From: Fomitopsis serialis | Taxonomy: Eukaryota; Basidiomycota; Agaricomycetes; Polyporales; Fomitopsidaceae | Direction: 5' to 3' | DNA: 64,000 nt | Assembly (NCBI RefSeq): GCF_022376445.1 | Contig: NW_025955069.1 | Location: 62,001 to 126,000 of the forward strand | Part shown: one piece after another, positions 48,701 to 59,136 of the stretch | Layout of the letters: each line of letters opens with the position of its first letter | How positions within the stretch are numbered: the first letter of the stretch is position 1 | Program-made: the position numbers and the translations under genes | The notes under the pieces: generated by a model | What the model was told of the DNA's origin: nothing | Database searches by the model: none | Seen by the model: only the letters and a program-made list of their open reading frames with translations

Positions 48701-51700
48701 AAATTCGGTAGGAAGCCCCGTCTCCAGCGTCTCCAGCCACTGCTCGTCCCAGACACGACCACCTGAGCGGTGGTCGTGTCGTCCTATCTGCTCAGCGTAC
48801 ATTACCACTTCGCAGTGGTAGTGTACTTACTTGCGAGCCTTCTTGGGAAGGGCTCGCCACGTCTTGGCACCGTGAAGGGTCAGGTACTCATCGAGTGCCG
48901 CCAAGTCCTTGCAATGAGCGTACGGCTCCCAGGACGTATCACCGAGCGTCCACCGTACGTGGAATTCGATGCGGTTGCCATCCCATTGGTGACCGATGAT
49001 CTCGTCGACCAGCCACTCGTGCTGGTCGTCGTCGCCAAAGTCGTAGAACGATCTGGCTTCCCGGTTAGGGAACAGATTATCGTCGTTGGGTTCATGTCTT
49101 CTCAGCAAGGAGACATGGAACGTCGGGTGGATGCGTCGGTCCTTGAGTTCCTGCGGCAATTCCAACGTGTAGTTGGATGTGCTAGGGTTACACGCCATCA
49201 CCGTGTAAGGCCCGATGAACTTAGGCATCAGCTTCCTAGCACGACCCTTGGGTAGTGCTAGGTTCTGGGTGCTCAGGTAGACCCGGGATCCCGTGTGGAA
49301 CTCCGGTTCCTGCTGTCGATGCTTGTTCGCCTGGAACGTTTGGTGGACACGACTCTCAATCAGGGCGTCGTGTGCCATTTCCAGGTAATGACGCGCTCGT
49401 TGGGCGAACTCACGGACTCCCGAGTACTTGGAGTCCGTGGAGAATCCGGCCATCGTACGGGGCATGTACCCGTAATTCAACTCGAACGGTGCGAATCCAG
49501 TGGAGGCACTGGACGCTGAGTTTATGGCAAACTCCGTTAGGGGTATGCTGTCTACCCAATCGAGTTGGTCCGGGGAGACCATCGACCGCATGATCTGGGA
49601 TACAGAGCGTATCGTCCGCTCCGTCATGCCATCCGTCTGCGGATGGAATGATGTCGACATGAGCAGTTTGGCTCCTAGGAGCCTGTGAACTTCACGCCAA
49701 AATTTCGACGTGAACTTCGAGTCTCTATCAGAGACGATGGACTCAGGGAGTCCATGCAGGCGCACAATCTCACGAACATATAGTTCAGCGAGTTCTGCGG
49801 CTGTGGTCGTCGTCTTGATAGGTATCAGGTGTACCATGGACGTAAGGCGGCATACGACTACCCAGAGGTAGTCGTATCCGTTGACTTGCGGGAATGGCCC
49901 GACGAAATCCATAGACATGGATATCCAAGGCCTCATAGGTATCGGTAATGAGTGCAACCACCCTGCTTGTAGGTGGTTGCGTGGCTTAGCCGTCTGACAA
50001 GTTCCACACGTCGCGCAGAACATGTCTACGTCCTTGCCCAGTCTCGGCCACCAGTACCAGCGTCGGACGTATTCCGACGTTTTCTGCGGCCCGAAATGCC
50101 CCAGCGTGGTGTGTGCGTGGTCGATCACCACCTCGGTGAGCGACCTACGGCGCAACTGCACCCTTGGCACACATAGAACCTCCACCCCTTGGCGGTTCTT
50201 TGTGTAGATGAGGCCATCGCGTGCTGCGAAGGTCTTGAATTGCTGAGGGTTTTCCAGCACTTTCCGGAACGTATGATCGTTCCGGTACCCCGACTTCACC
50301 GTCTTGATGAAGTCGGCGTCCCGTTCGACCTTTGATCGAAGTGGTGGTCCCGATGTCAAAGCCTCAGCCACCGTCGGGTCGCTGGGGTCGGTGACTTCGT
50401 CAACGGCAGTCTTACTCTGGGCAGCCGCCATAGCGGCTGCCTCGGCCTCGCGTTCATGACGTTTCTCGTCCAACGCATGAGCGACCATCTGCCCCATTCT
50501 CAGCTCGAGAATGCGGTTAGATGGCAAGTCTTCACGCCCTGGATCGAGTCGTTCGTCCGCATTCACCAGGTGGTGAATGGGGGTGATATCGTCCGGCGTG
50601 TCGTTCTCATAGTACCTCGACAGGCAGTCGGCGACCTTGTTGTCGCTGCCTTTGATGTACGATATCGTACAATCAAAGCGGGAGATGTACTCGTACCATC
50701 GAACCTGCCGGTTCGATGGGTTGGCGACGCCGTTGAAGAACGTCAGGGCCTTATGGTCCGTGACGATGTTGATCTTCCGGCCGAGCAGCTTGTCCTCCCA
50801 TTTGAGGAGGGCTTCCATAATTCCGAGTGCCTCCTGCTCGTACGTATGGTACGCGCGTTGCGCACTCGAGAATTTCTTGGACAGAAACCCTGCGGGTCGA
50901 CACGTCTGCCACTCGGGCCCTTGACCGTAGACGGCTCCGACTCCAAAGACGGAGGCGTCTGTGATGACCCAAATGGGCTCATCGACCTTCGGGTCGATGG
51001 GCTTGAGTATGGGTGCGCGACTGGCGAGCGCTTTGATAGCTTCAAAGCACTTGTCATGCAACGCACGCCATACGAACGTACGTTCGTTGCGACACATCTC
51101 TGATAATGGAGATGTGTAGCCACTTATCTCGGGCAGGAAGTGCGCGAGGTAATTGACCAGTCCAAGGAAGCGTTGAACTTCCTTGTACGAACGTGGCGTA
51201 CGCCACGTACGGATCCGTTCCATTTTGTCGCGGTCGGCATGCAGTCCTCGGTCATCTATTAGATGACCCAGGCAATCCATGCGTCTTGAATACAAGTCGC
51301 ATTTCGTTTGACTGAGGAAGAGCTTCGCCTTCCTCAGTTTCTCGAACACTATCCCTAGATGTTTTTCGTGTTCTTCGATGGTATCGGAGAACACAAATAT
51401 GTCATCTAGGTATACATGTACGAACCGACCAATGCAATCTCTAAAGATTGCAGTCATCAGCGACTGGAAAGTCGCTGGTGCGTTGGCGTCGCCTTGTTGC
51501 ATCACCAGGCTGAGGAACGTGCCGTATGGTGTAGAGAATGCCGTCTTCCAGACATCCTCCGCCACGATACGAATCTGTTCGTACGCGTCGGACAGGTCAA
51601 TCTTTGACCTGAACTTCGCTCGAGCCACATCCATACGGATCTGGTCTTGGTCAGGGAAAGGCGTTACGTCTTTCCGCGTGTTGTCGTTGCGCTTCCGCGC

Positions 51701-54700
51701 ATCGATAACTGTACGCAGCTTGCCCGACTTCTTCGCTATGCAAAGAAGTGGGGCCGCTTGACCATTCGGAATCTGGGAAGTCTGGATGGGTTGCCACCAT
51801 CCCGCCGCCGTGTACCGTTCGACCTTGTCGAGCAATTGTGGCTTCATGGCCTCCGGGCACCTTGGCAAGTGGTACCGGAGAGACAGGTCAGGGTCGATGA
51901 GCGGTATGCGGTGGTTCACGTCTCGAAACGGCGGTAGTTCGAGAGGTGGTGGGCACATGATGTCCTCGCACACCTCCATCCATCGTTCCCTGTTCGCGAC
52001 GACCTGCGGGTCGTCGTCGAGTGTCTGCCGAACTTCCTCATCCTTGAGGAAGTTCAGTATGGCCCTGTCTACCTCGTCGTTTGTACCCAGTGGGTCCAAT
52101 CGACCGAGTGAGTCCCGACGCGGCTGTTGCGCTGAATGTACCATAGGTACATTGGTTTCCGCGATGTCCGGCATTGCGGTGATATGTCGATTACCTGTTC
52201 GTACAGGTACCTTCCGCCGGCTCATCACCTCTGGTTTCAGACGTGGTGGGTCGGGTATCTCACGAACTCCCGGTCCGTATTCAGTAATGTCGGGTACCAC
52301 CTCCATGCTAGGACGTGGTACTTTCGCCTTTTTTACTGTTTTGTCTGGTACCACCTCCAAGTTCGGACGTGGTATCGAGTTTTTTGTTGCTATTTCCACC
52401 AAGGAATCGACGGCGACGTCGATCCCCTCCCCCCTTGAGACCATAGTCCCCTCTTCAGCGAAGCGAGACTGGGGGGTTGCACCGCGGTGGATCTCGCCGT
52501 GCAACCCTATTGTCTCGAGGAGGACGCGAGACGGAGTTGTGCCGTCAGTCGCGCACTCCGTGTATCCCGTCGATGCTCAAGGACCTCCGCCTCCTGGGCC
52601 ACCGTATAGGCCGGCACCGCCACCCCGTCAACCCAAATCTGGTGGGTGCGGAAGTCTAGGACCACGTTGTGCTTGATGCAGAACGTGGTTCCCAGAACGA
52701 CATCGTACCTGTCGATGTCAACTACATCCATGTAGTTGACACCGTTCACCGGACCGACCTGGATACGGGGGCGTGCACCATAGTTGATGGTGGTGCGACT
52801 ACCCTTCGTACCTAGTTGTAGATTGAGGGGCTCCCTCAGGTCTACCCTGTCGGCCTTGGATAGGAACGCTAGTTCTGGAGACATGGCGTCGGTCGTACAC
52901 CCTGTGTCAAACAGCGTGTACGCCTTCACGCCATTGACATCGATCTCAGCGCAGAGTGTCCGAGTTGCCTCGGGACTGCGTTCTGGCTGATCCGCCGGCT
53001 CGGAGGTCCTACGGATCTTCGAGTCGTACAGCCAGGCCGCCTTCATAGTGCGGGCTGGCGGTAGTGTTTGTATCGCGCTCATTCGCGTAATGTCCGTCAT
53101 GGCGGCATTATACGATGGGTGTGCCAGGTTTTCCTGGCTCACCCGAGTCGACGATCTGCGTTCGACACGCATCGCACGGAATGTCATGAGTCCGAGCTGT
53201 GCTACAGCTCCGTCTTCATCGTCATACTCGTCCACAGGAGACTCGTCTCCTGGGTCGTCGTAGGCGTACTGCGATCCACCATACTCAGATTGAGGGTGGT
53301 CGATCGTATTCCCGTTGTCGTAGTCTTGCACGTCCACCATCTGGTCGACGTGCTCGGTGGGCTCGGGCTGGACATGGACGAATCCATCGTCCTGGTCCTC
53401 CCCACTGTCCCCCGCAATCCGTGCGGCATACATGCGGCCCGTCTTGCTGGGCGGCAGTCTACCACCGTTCTTACACTTCTCCTTCTCTCGAGAAGTGTGT
53501 CCGGGCTCGCCGCAACTCCAGCACAACATGGTGCCACCACTCGCACCAGTGGTCGTCTTCCCTGCTGGTGCTGGTGTGGACTTCGGCGGGCCCTTGTCGC
53601 TGACCACCACCGCCTTAGGCAGCGGTGGTGTTGGCTTCGACGCCACCACGGCCCCCGCACTCGGTCGGGTCATGAATCGAGCGAATGGGCCAGTCGTCCT
53701 AGCACGACCGGCCAAACCTGCTGGAGCAGCAGGTTTCGATGTACCACCACCATCTCTGGTGGTGGTGGTTGACGGGGTCGCCTTAGAGGCCGCCGCCGAC
53801 AACATCGCGAATTCGTAGTCGCTCGCTGCCTTCACCATCCTGCCGAACGAGGATCGTTCGGGAGAGATGTAGGAGACCTTCCGTAAGGTCTCCTCCATGT
53901 CCGAAGGTAGTGCCGCTAAAAAGCGCCGCTTCCATTCATAGTCCCCAGGACGCTCCGTCATGCGGTCGGCGTACTGGGACATCCTATCGAGCAACTCGGT
54001 GACCCCACCATTCTTGTGGTAGGTCACCTTGTTCCACGATTCTGCAGCCTTGATTTCACCATCTTGGTGAATGAATCGCCGGTGCAGTGCGGCGATCGCT
54101 TCCGCGAATCGCCAATGTCGCCTCGTCCGTCGAGGGGACTGTACGTGACGGAAGTACCAATCCTTGGCACTGTCCGTCAGCGCATTCCCAGTGAGCCGTA
54201 GCCGGTCCATGTCTAGACGTGGACCCGTTATTCGGAGCACTGAGAAATACGTTAGCAGTTCGAAGAGCCACTCTTCGAACCGGTACAGGTCATCGGTGCC
54301 GGCCCAGGTGGACGGCTTGTCCATCTTGGCCGACCTCAAATAACCAGGTGCTTCGCCATCTGGTTCATCGCTCACCAATTCGTCGATCATGCCGAGGCAT
54401 CGATCGAGAGAACGACTGGTATTGTGCGATGGGCCATCCATGTCCCTCTCGGAGATGGATGGGCCGTGGTCATGAATACTGCTACCTTGCATGTACGAGT
54501 ACATGCCTTGGTAGTCGTATTCATGGCTTGTTTGCCCCGAGGACGGGCTCGAGCCACCTACGCCTGGTGGGAACGACACTCGTACGCCCTCCCGGGAGTA
54601 CGTGGGTCGTTTCACGGACGTCGGGACTTCCTCGCGGAAGTACCGTCCGAAAGATTCGCGAACAGGGGCCTTTTGAGAGGCACTAGCCTGCGAGCGCAAA

Positions 54701-57700
54701 CCCTCCGCGTGAACATGCGTGCCATGCTTCCGTTCCGCAGGCGATGGGGTGGCTGGGCCTGTGCCCTCAGCTTCCTCGTCGCTGCTCGACACCGACGGTC
54801 GTCGAAATGGCGGAGGTGGTGCTCTCGTCGGCGGGGACGATGGGTGGTGAGGGCGGTAGTGATAGTGGATACTATCATATTCCGGCCCCGACGTTCGGTA
54901 CGGCGACCTTACCTTTCGACTACTACCTGAGGTCGTAGTCGTCGTCGCCGACGGTATGCGTGCGCTTGCCGCTCGACGACGTAGGTATGCCTCCTCCGAT
55001 TCACCCTTCTGTCGAGGGGACTTAAGCGCCTCTGTCGCTGCCTTGAGGACCGGGTCTTCTTGGTCCTCTGGTCGGGGTACCTCCTCTGGAGGTACCTCTT
55101 CACCAGCCCATGGAGTCTGTATAGACTCAGCGTCGCTCACGACATCGGTGTCGTCAGCGGCCGCCTCTTGGGCGCGGATGTTCGCTATCTGCTTATCAGC
55201 CTCACCTAAGGCTGCGTTCAACTTAGTTTCTAAGTTGCTGGTTTTTTGGTGCAGCTCCTCGCGGAGCTCGCCCAGGGTTCTCCTGAACCCATCGAGAAAG
55301 TCCAGTGTCTGTCCTGCCTTGCGGGATCCCTTACGGGATCCTGCGCGGGAGCCAGTCGCACTGGACGTTCGTGACCGTGGTTTGCGCGGTTCCGCCGTCG
55401 CACCCACAGAGTGCTCCTTCACAGGCGCACTCTTCCCTTCTTCGGGCCTTAGGTCCTCACGCTCCTTCTTAATAGAAGGGACGAAGAGGCACCATGTGGT
55501 TGCGATGATGTCTCGACCTTACTGGTCGAGGCTTCATCACTGGGGTTGCCTTTCGGGGCATTCAGTGACGACGGGCTCGTCGTCATTGTTGATGCTTTCC
55601 GTTGAAAGCGGCCGCGGCTATCTCGTTGCGGTAGCGGCCTGCCTGTTCTGTCGTACTCCGTGATGGAGTGAGGTTATTGGTTGATTGATCGCGCTCGACG
55701 TGTTCAACGTCGTATTCGACCGCACGCACTTCTGTGTAGAAGTTCGAGCTTTCGAAGGAGCGTAAAAAAGTGTGGCGCCCCCTTACTCACGCCGTGATAC
55801 GCTGCACCCAGTCTCTATTCCAGAGTGGTGCGGTATCGGTGACGAGTGTAAGAGAGCTGGCTCCCACACTCGCTGGCGCCGCCCTTAAGGGACGGCGCCT
55901 ACGCACGCGATCGTAGATACATGATATGTCCGGATATGGTAAATACGTGAATGTAACGTATCCACGTTACACTTCTATACACAAAGTTTAGTACTGACGT
56001 CTTCTGTAGGTCGACCATGTGACGAGAACGGACATTATCTTCCACCTGGGACACAACCACCACCACCGCGACCAGTCACCAACTTTGCGCCTTTCCCCGA
56101 CCGCCCATCTTTCGAATTCGCAGAACTTACTATCGAGAAGATGTCAACATCTCGTGAAGACGTCGATCATCTTCTGCGTATTATACGTGCGAAGAATATT
56201 CTTGACGGCATTGAAGAGCCTGATTCCGGACTTTTTCCTGGGCTGTCCACCGAGCTGCTATCCACCCTCGATGACATTCCCTTCGGCGATATCCCATGGT
56301 CGTCGTTCAAGATTCGCTGGTCTGGTCCTCTTACCGCGACATCGCCTGCATGGAAGAAACAAAGCTACGTTGTACACACGCGCGACCCGCTTGCAACCCT
56401 CGAAAACACTCTTGGCAACACTGAATATAAGAATAAGATTGACGTGTGTGCGTACAAGGAGTTCACGCCCGGTGGGAAGCAAAGGTGGTCTAATTTCATG
56501 TCGGGGCTGTGGGCTTGGAAAGAGTCGGTACGTCTTACTCTATCCTCTACAATGTGTGCGTTCGAATCATGGCTTACCGCATGCAACAGAGCAAGATCGC
56601 GCAGGATCCAATAGCCCGTGGTGCGATGCTTGCCACAGCTGTCGTCGGCGCTGATAAGACGACCGTATCGGTTGCAAGCGGTGATCAGGAGTTCCACCCC
56701 GTGTACGTCTCGCTGGGGAACCTACACAATGACGCACGGCGTGGGCATGGAGAGTCAGTGATCCCATTGGCATTTCTAGCCATTCCCAAAGGTGTGTCGA
56801 GTCCGAACTCTGCCCACGTCACCGCGAGCTAATGGCAGGTGCTTCCTAGGTTCAAATGAAGATGAGAATGACGCCGAATTCCGTATTTTCAAAAAGCAGA
56901 TCTACCACCGATCCCTCGCGCATATCTTCGAGCCTCTCAGGCCGTGGATGACGACCCCGCGCGTGACGCTCTGCCCAGACGGTCACTTTCGCCGGGTGAT
57001 CTACTCGCTCGGACCGTTCATCGCTGACTACCCAGAGCAAGTCTATCTCTCTGGGGTTGTCCAAGGGTGGTGTCCCAAGTGAGTCTACGAGTCAGCGAGT
57101 GATCTGTGCGTGTATCCTTTGCTGAACTCTGTACCTCACAGATGTTTTGCTCCCCCCGACGAGCTTGGAGAAGGAGATCTGCGGTTCCGAGAGGTGACAC
57201 AGCTCATAAAGGACACATACTCACATGATCCCGACATTCTGTGGGATGCATTTGGCATTGCACCGGGGGTTAAGGTACGTCTAATACGTTGAACTGGAAA
57301 TCTATGCTGATACAATGTAGCCTTTCACGGATTATTTTCCGCGTGCAGATATTCACGAGGCGCTTTCGCCGGATCTCTTACATCAGTTAATCAAAGGTAC
57401 CTTCAAGGATCATCTTGTCGAGTGGGTCGTCGACTACATCAAGATGAACAACTCAGCTCGTGATGCCAACGCAATCATTGATGATCTTGACCGTCGGTGA
57501 GTATTCCCTCTGTCGTAATCTATTGCCATTCACTCAATTGCTCCTCTCTGGCATAATGGTAGGCTTCGATCAGTACCAGCATTCCCCGGTCTGCGGCGCT
57601 TCAAGCAAGGCCGGAACTTCAAACAATGGACGGGAGATGACTCAAAAGCTCTCATGAAGGCGAGTCCCGTCTGTCCCTTGCTTGATGCGGCTGTGTTAAC

Positions 57701-59050
57701 CACGACTCGGAACGCACATCTCAGATCTTTATCCCAGCAATAGCCGACGTCGGAGTCCCTGACCGTGTCGTTGAATGTGTCCGGTCCTTCATGGATTTTT
57801 GTTACATCGCTCGGCGGTCTGCTCATGACGAGGACTCCTTGCACCTCATGGAGACTCATCTACGTCGCTTCCACGAGCTTCGTGAGGTCTTCCGCGAGGA
57901 AGCTATTCGTGCAAACTTCGCTTTGCCACGACAACATGCCCTCATGCACTACGTGCGAGGGATCAAGCTCTTTGGCTCTCCAAATGGTCTCTGCTCATCG
58001 ATTACAGAATCCAAGCACATTCGCGCAGTCAAGAAGCCATGGCGCGCGACAAACAAGAACAACCCACTGCAGCAGATTCTCAAGATCAACTGCTGGTTGA
58101 GCAAACTTGCCGCTGCACGCTCTGTTTGGGGAGCTCATGGATTGCTTCAGTACGACGTCCTCACGGCTGCGCGACACCATGTCCATCCGGAGTACTTTGA
58201 CTCGGATGACGATGAAGACAACAATATCGGCCCTCACCTGGCTGACGAAGACGAACCCAATGGAGCAGACGATGAGGGAGGTGATGCGGACAATCGCCAC
58301 TTCAACGACATCGCTGACGTTGCAGGCGAACCCGAGCCGCTCTCTATAGAGTTGGCAAAGAAGCCAGGTACTATGCTTCTTGCGTCTCACAGAGATTATG
58401 CTAATCAATCATCGTCAGCGTATTCGCGACCAATCACACGCCTTGACCTTGACCCGAGGCTCAAAACTCTCTTGCCTGGCCTCATCCGCCGCTTCCTTTA
58501 TGACCAGCTTGACCCTCCAGCAGACTCCGACTCCGACTCTGACATCGAGCCTGAGGACGTGGACATCGAGGACTGCCCTCGCTTCCACGGGCATGTCGCT
58601 GTGTATTACAGCGCACGCGCTCTCTTTTATGCTCCGAGCGAGCTGTCTGGGCCAGGCGGAATGCATTCAGAGGTCATCCGCAGCCATCCGCTGTGGTACG
58701 GAAAATACGAGCGGCGTGACACTGTGCTCGTCCAGGATGGACCCGATAACGGTCTAATGGGAGGTATGATTGTGGCGCGAGTACTCGCATTCCTGTCATT
58801 CTCGCACAACGAGATCAAGTACCCATGCGCACTCGTTCACTGGCTCCTCCCAGTCGGTGACGCTCCCGACTCCACCACGGGTATGTGGATCTTGGAGCCC
58901 GAGGTGTTTGATGGCGAGAGGACTGTAGGCTTAATACACACAGACTGCATTGTCCGTGCTTGCCATACTCCCCCGTTTATGGTAGAGGTCGTCTCCCAGC
59001 AGATTTTGATTTCTCGTACTCACATCTCGCTTTCAAACGGTTTTACTTGA
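45774..59050 (+). CDS. Plavaka transposase, intron 1 enlarged by a nested chromovirus
   Basis: Cut-and-paste transposase with an RNase H fold. Exon 1 (45,774-45,909) encodes a C2H2 zinc finger (CVSC, 12 residues, H, 4 residues, H). Its donor GTTTGT opens an intron ending TTCTGTAG at 56,009; the join reads LLTG-RPCDENGHYLPPG, the usual Plavaka N-terminus. Without the retroelement the intron would be 53 nt. Later exons hold the three acidic residues: D in GADKTTVSVASG (56,652), D in LCPDGHFRRVIYSLGP (56,978), and E in ITESKHIRAVKKPWR (58,007). Conserved LPRQHALMHYVRGIKLFGSPNG precedes the last. There is also a CPKC pair across an intron (about 57,075-57,145). A C-terminal domain with an acidic linker (58,205-58,330) runs to TGA at 59,048-59,050. 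I saw no stop or frameshift, so the gene may still be expressible if the 10-kb intron is spliced. Confidence 0.88.
45930..46130 (-). repeat. 3' LTR of element A
   Basis: 201 bp, identical to the copy at 55,771-55,971. The outer end has an 8-bp inverted pair (TGTAACGT, 4 nt, ACGTTACA), and the middle has a near-perfect GGCGCCG...CGGCGCC hairpin around TTAAGG. Confidence 0.95.
46131..46143 (-). promoter_or_regulatory. Polypurine tract of element A
   Basis: In element sense AAGGGGGGGAGAG directly abuts the 3' LTR start TGTAACG. This is the plus-strand priming site and fixes the element's orientation. Confidence 0.85.
46365..48574 (-). CDS. Third ORF of element A, between pol and polypurine tract
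   Basis: An extra gene at the place where envelope genes sit in other retroelements. From ATG at 48,574 the first 156 codons are Pro/Thr/Ala-rich, then ordered (SLCGICEAFVRHL, YQRVAENLAVHMRTEVAHS). At a run of six G (plus-strand C 48,102-48,107) the reading must move to the -1 frame. About 580 further codons follow, starting GRDLVDALRNQASVNEQIIASL, with a coiled coil (about 48,060-47,890), a Pro/Thr-rich acidic linker (to about 47,580), and a folded domain (about 46,960-46,560) with FEWREWYRVNRDRIPLGM and DITIFDVARWFSRMGYRPDE. There is no signal peptide or membrane segment, so it is not an envelope. A seventh G in the run would make one continuous ORF of about 736 codons. The ORF is otherwise open in a very young element, which argues that it is used. 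The protein family is unknown to me. Confidence 0.72.
48827..52504 (-). CDS. Pol of element A: RT, RNase H, integrase, chromodomain
   Basis: An ORF of 1,225 codons with no ATG at its head; the first usable codon is TTG at 52,504. It overlaps the end of gag in the -1 frame by about 60 nt. Reverse transcriptase spans about residues 240-420 with the catalytic VYLDDIFVF near 365. RNase H opens at WVITDAS (about 515). The integrase HHCC finger lies at about 796-834 (HTTLGHF...CATCGTCQ). The integrase core has D (MDFVGPF, about 866), D (SDRDSKF, about 926) and E (TERT, about 962), with the expected DD35E spacing. A chromodomain (DEIIGHQWDGNRIEFHVRW...SWEPY, about 1,163-1,212) probably targets modified histone tails. 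All catalytic residues are present. The stop TAA is at 48,827-48,829. Confidence 0.93.
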   Translation of the reverse strand: MHGEIHRGATPQSRFAEEGTMVSRGEGIDVAVDSLVEIATKNSIPRPNLEVVPDKTVKKAKVPRPSMEVVPDITEYGPGVREIPDPPRLKPEVMSRRKVPVRTGNRHITAMPDIAETNVPMVHSAQQPRRDSLGRLDPLGTNDEVDRAILNFLKDEEVRQTLDDDPQVVANRERWMEVCEDIMCPPPLELPPFRDVNHRIPLIDPDLSLRYHLPRCPEAMKPQLLDKVERYTAAGWWQPIQTSQIPNGQAAPLLCIAKKSGKLRTVIDARKRNDNTRKDVTPFPDQDQIRMDVARAKFRSKIDLSDAYEQIRIVAEDVWKTAFSTPYGTFLSLVMQQGDANAPATFQSLMTAIFRDCIGRFVHVYLDDIFVFSDTIEEHEKHLGIVFEKLRKAKLFLSQTKCDLYSRRMDCLGHLIDDRGLHADRDKMERIRTWRTPRSYKEVQRFLGLVNYLAHFLPEISGYTSPLSEMCRNERTFVWRALHDKCFEAIKALASRAPILKPIDPKVDEPIWVITDASVFGVGAVYGQGPEWQTCRPAGFLSKKFSSAQRAYHTYEQEALGIMEALLKWEDKLLGRKINIVTDHKALTFFNGVANPSNRQVRWYEYISRFDCTISYIKGSDNKVADCLSRYYENDTPDDITPIHHLVNADERLDPGREDLPSNRILELRMGQMVAHALDEKRHEREAEAAAMAAAQSKTAVDEVTDPSDPTVAEALTSGPPLRSKVERDADFIKTVKSGYRNDHTFRKVLENPQQFKTFAARDGLIYTKNRQGVEVLCVPRVQLRRRSLTEVVIDHAHTTLGHFGPQKTSEYVRRWYWWPRLGKDVDMFCATCGTCQTAKPRNHLQAGWLHSLPIPMRPWISMSMDFVGPFPQVNGYDYLWVVVCRLTSMVHLIPIKTTTTAAELAELYVREIVRLHGLPESIVSDRDSKFTSKFWREVHRLLGAKLLMSTSFHPQTDGMTERTIRSVSQIMRSMVSPDQLDWVDSIPLTEFAINSASSASTGFAPFELNYGYMPRTMAGFSTDSKYSGVREFAQRARHYLEMAHDALIESRVHQTFQANKHRQQEPEFHTGSRVYLSTQNLALPKGRARKLMPKFIGPYTVMACNPSTSNYTLELPQELKDRRIHPTFHVSLLRRHEPNDDNLFPNREARSFYDFGDDDQHEWLVDEIIGHQWDGNRIEFHVRWTLGDTSWEPYAHCKDLAALDEYLTLHGAKTWRALPKKARK
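52507..55537 (-). CDS. Gag-protease of element A
   Basis: The open frame runs from 55,545 downstream of a TAA to TAG at 52,507-52,509 and lacks an in-frame ATG for its first 270 codons or so. A 15-nt exon ATG AAG CCT CGA CCA (55,537-55,523) followed by donor GTAAGG and acceptor ATTAAG (intron 55,522-55,468, 55 nt) would join in frame to KEREDLRPEEG and supply a start. That is inference. The N-terminal third is Ser/Pro/Arg-rich. The capsid-like region (about 54,320-53,800) includes WAGTDDLYRFEEWLFELLTYF and WNKVTYHKNGGVTELLDRM. One CCHC zinc knuckle is CWSCGEPGHTSREKEKC (about 53,520-53,470). The aspartic protease active site is LFDTGCTTDAMSPE (about 52,910). Protease is thus in the gag frame and RT in the next. 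Confidence 0.87.
55771..55971 (-). repeat. 5' LTR of element A
   Basis: Identical to 45,930-46,130. In element sense it is followed by CTTTTTTACGCTCCTTCG, which lacks the TGG expected for a tRNA-primed start of minus-strand synthesis. Confidence 0.95.
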
Positions 59051-59136
59051 ACAAATGGGCTGACTATCATGTACACGAATGTTATCCTTTGGTTTGAACA
59101 GTAGTGGCACGCGTGGAATATACAACAGTTTAGCTC

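Larger units (their letters stand above)
45930..55971 (-). mobile_element. Complete Ty3/gypsy chromovirus (element A)
   Basis: A 10,042-bp element transcribed leftward, bounded by two 201-bp LTRs (TG...CA) and a 5-bp target duplication CTTCT (45,925-45,929 and 55,972-55,976). In element order it has a 5' LTR, gag with zinc knuckle and protease, pol with RT-RNase H-integrase-chromodomain, a third ORF, a polypurine tract and the 3' LTR. The LTRs are base-for-base identical as far as I can compare, so the insertion is very recent. It lies in intron 1 of the Plavaka transposase, in antisense orientation to it. Confidence 0.93.
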
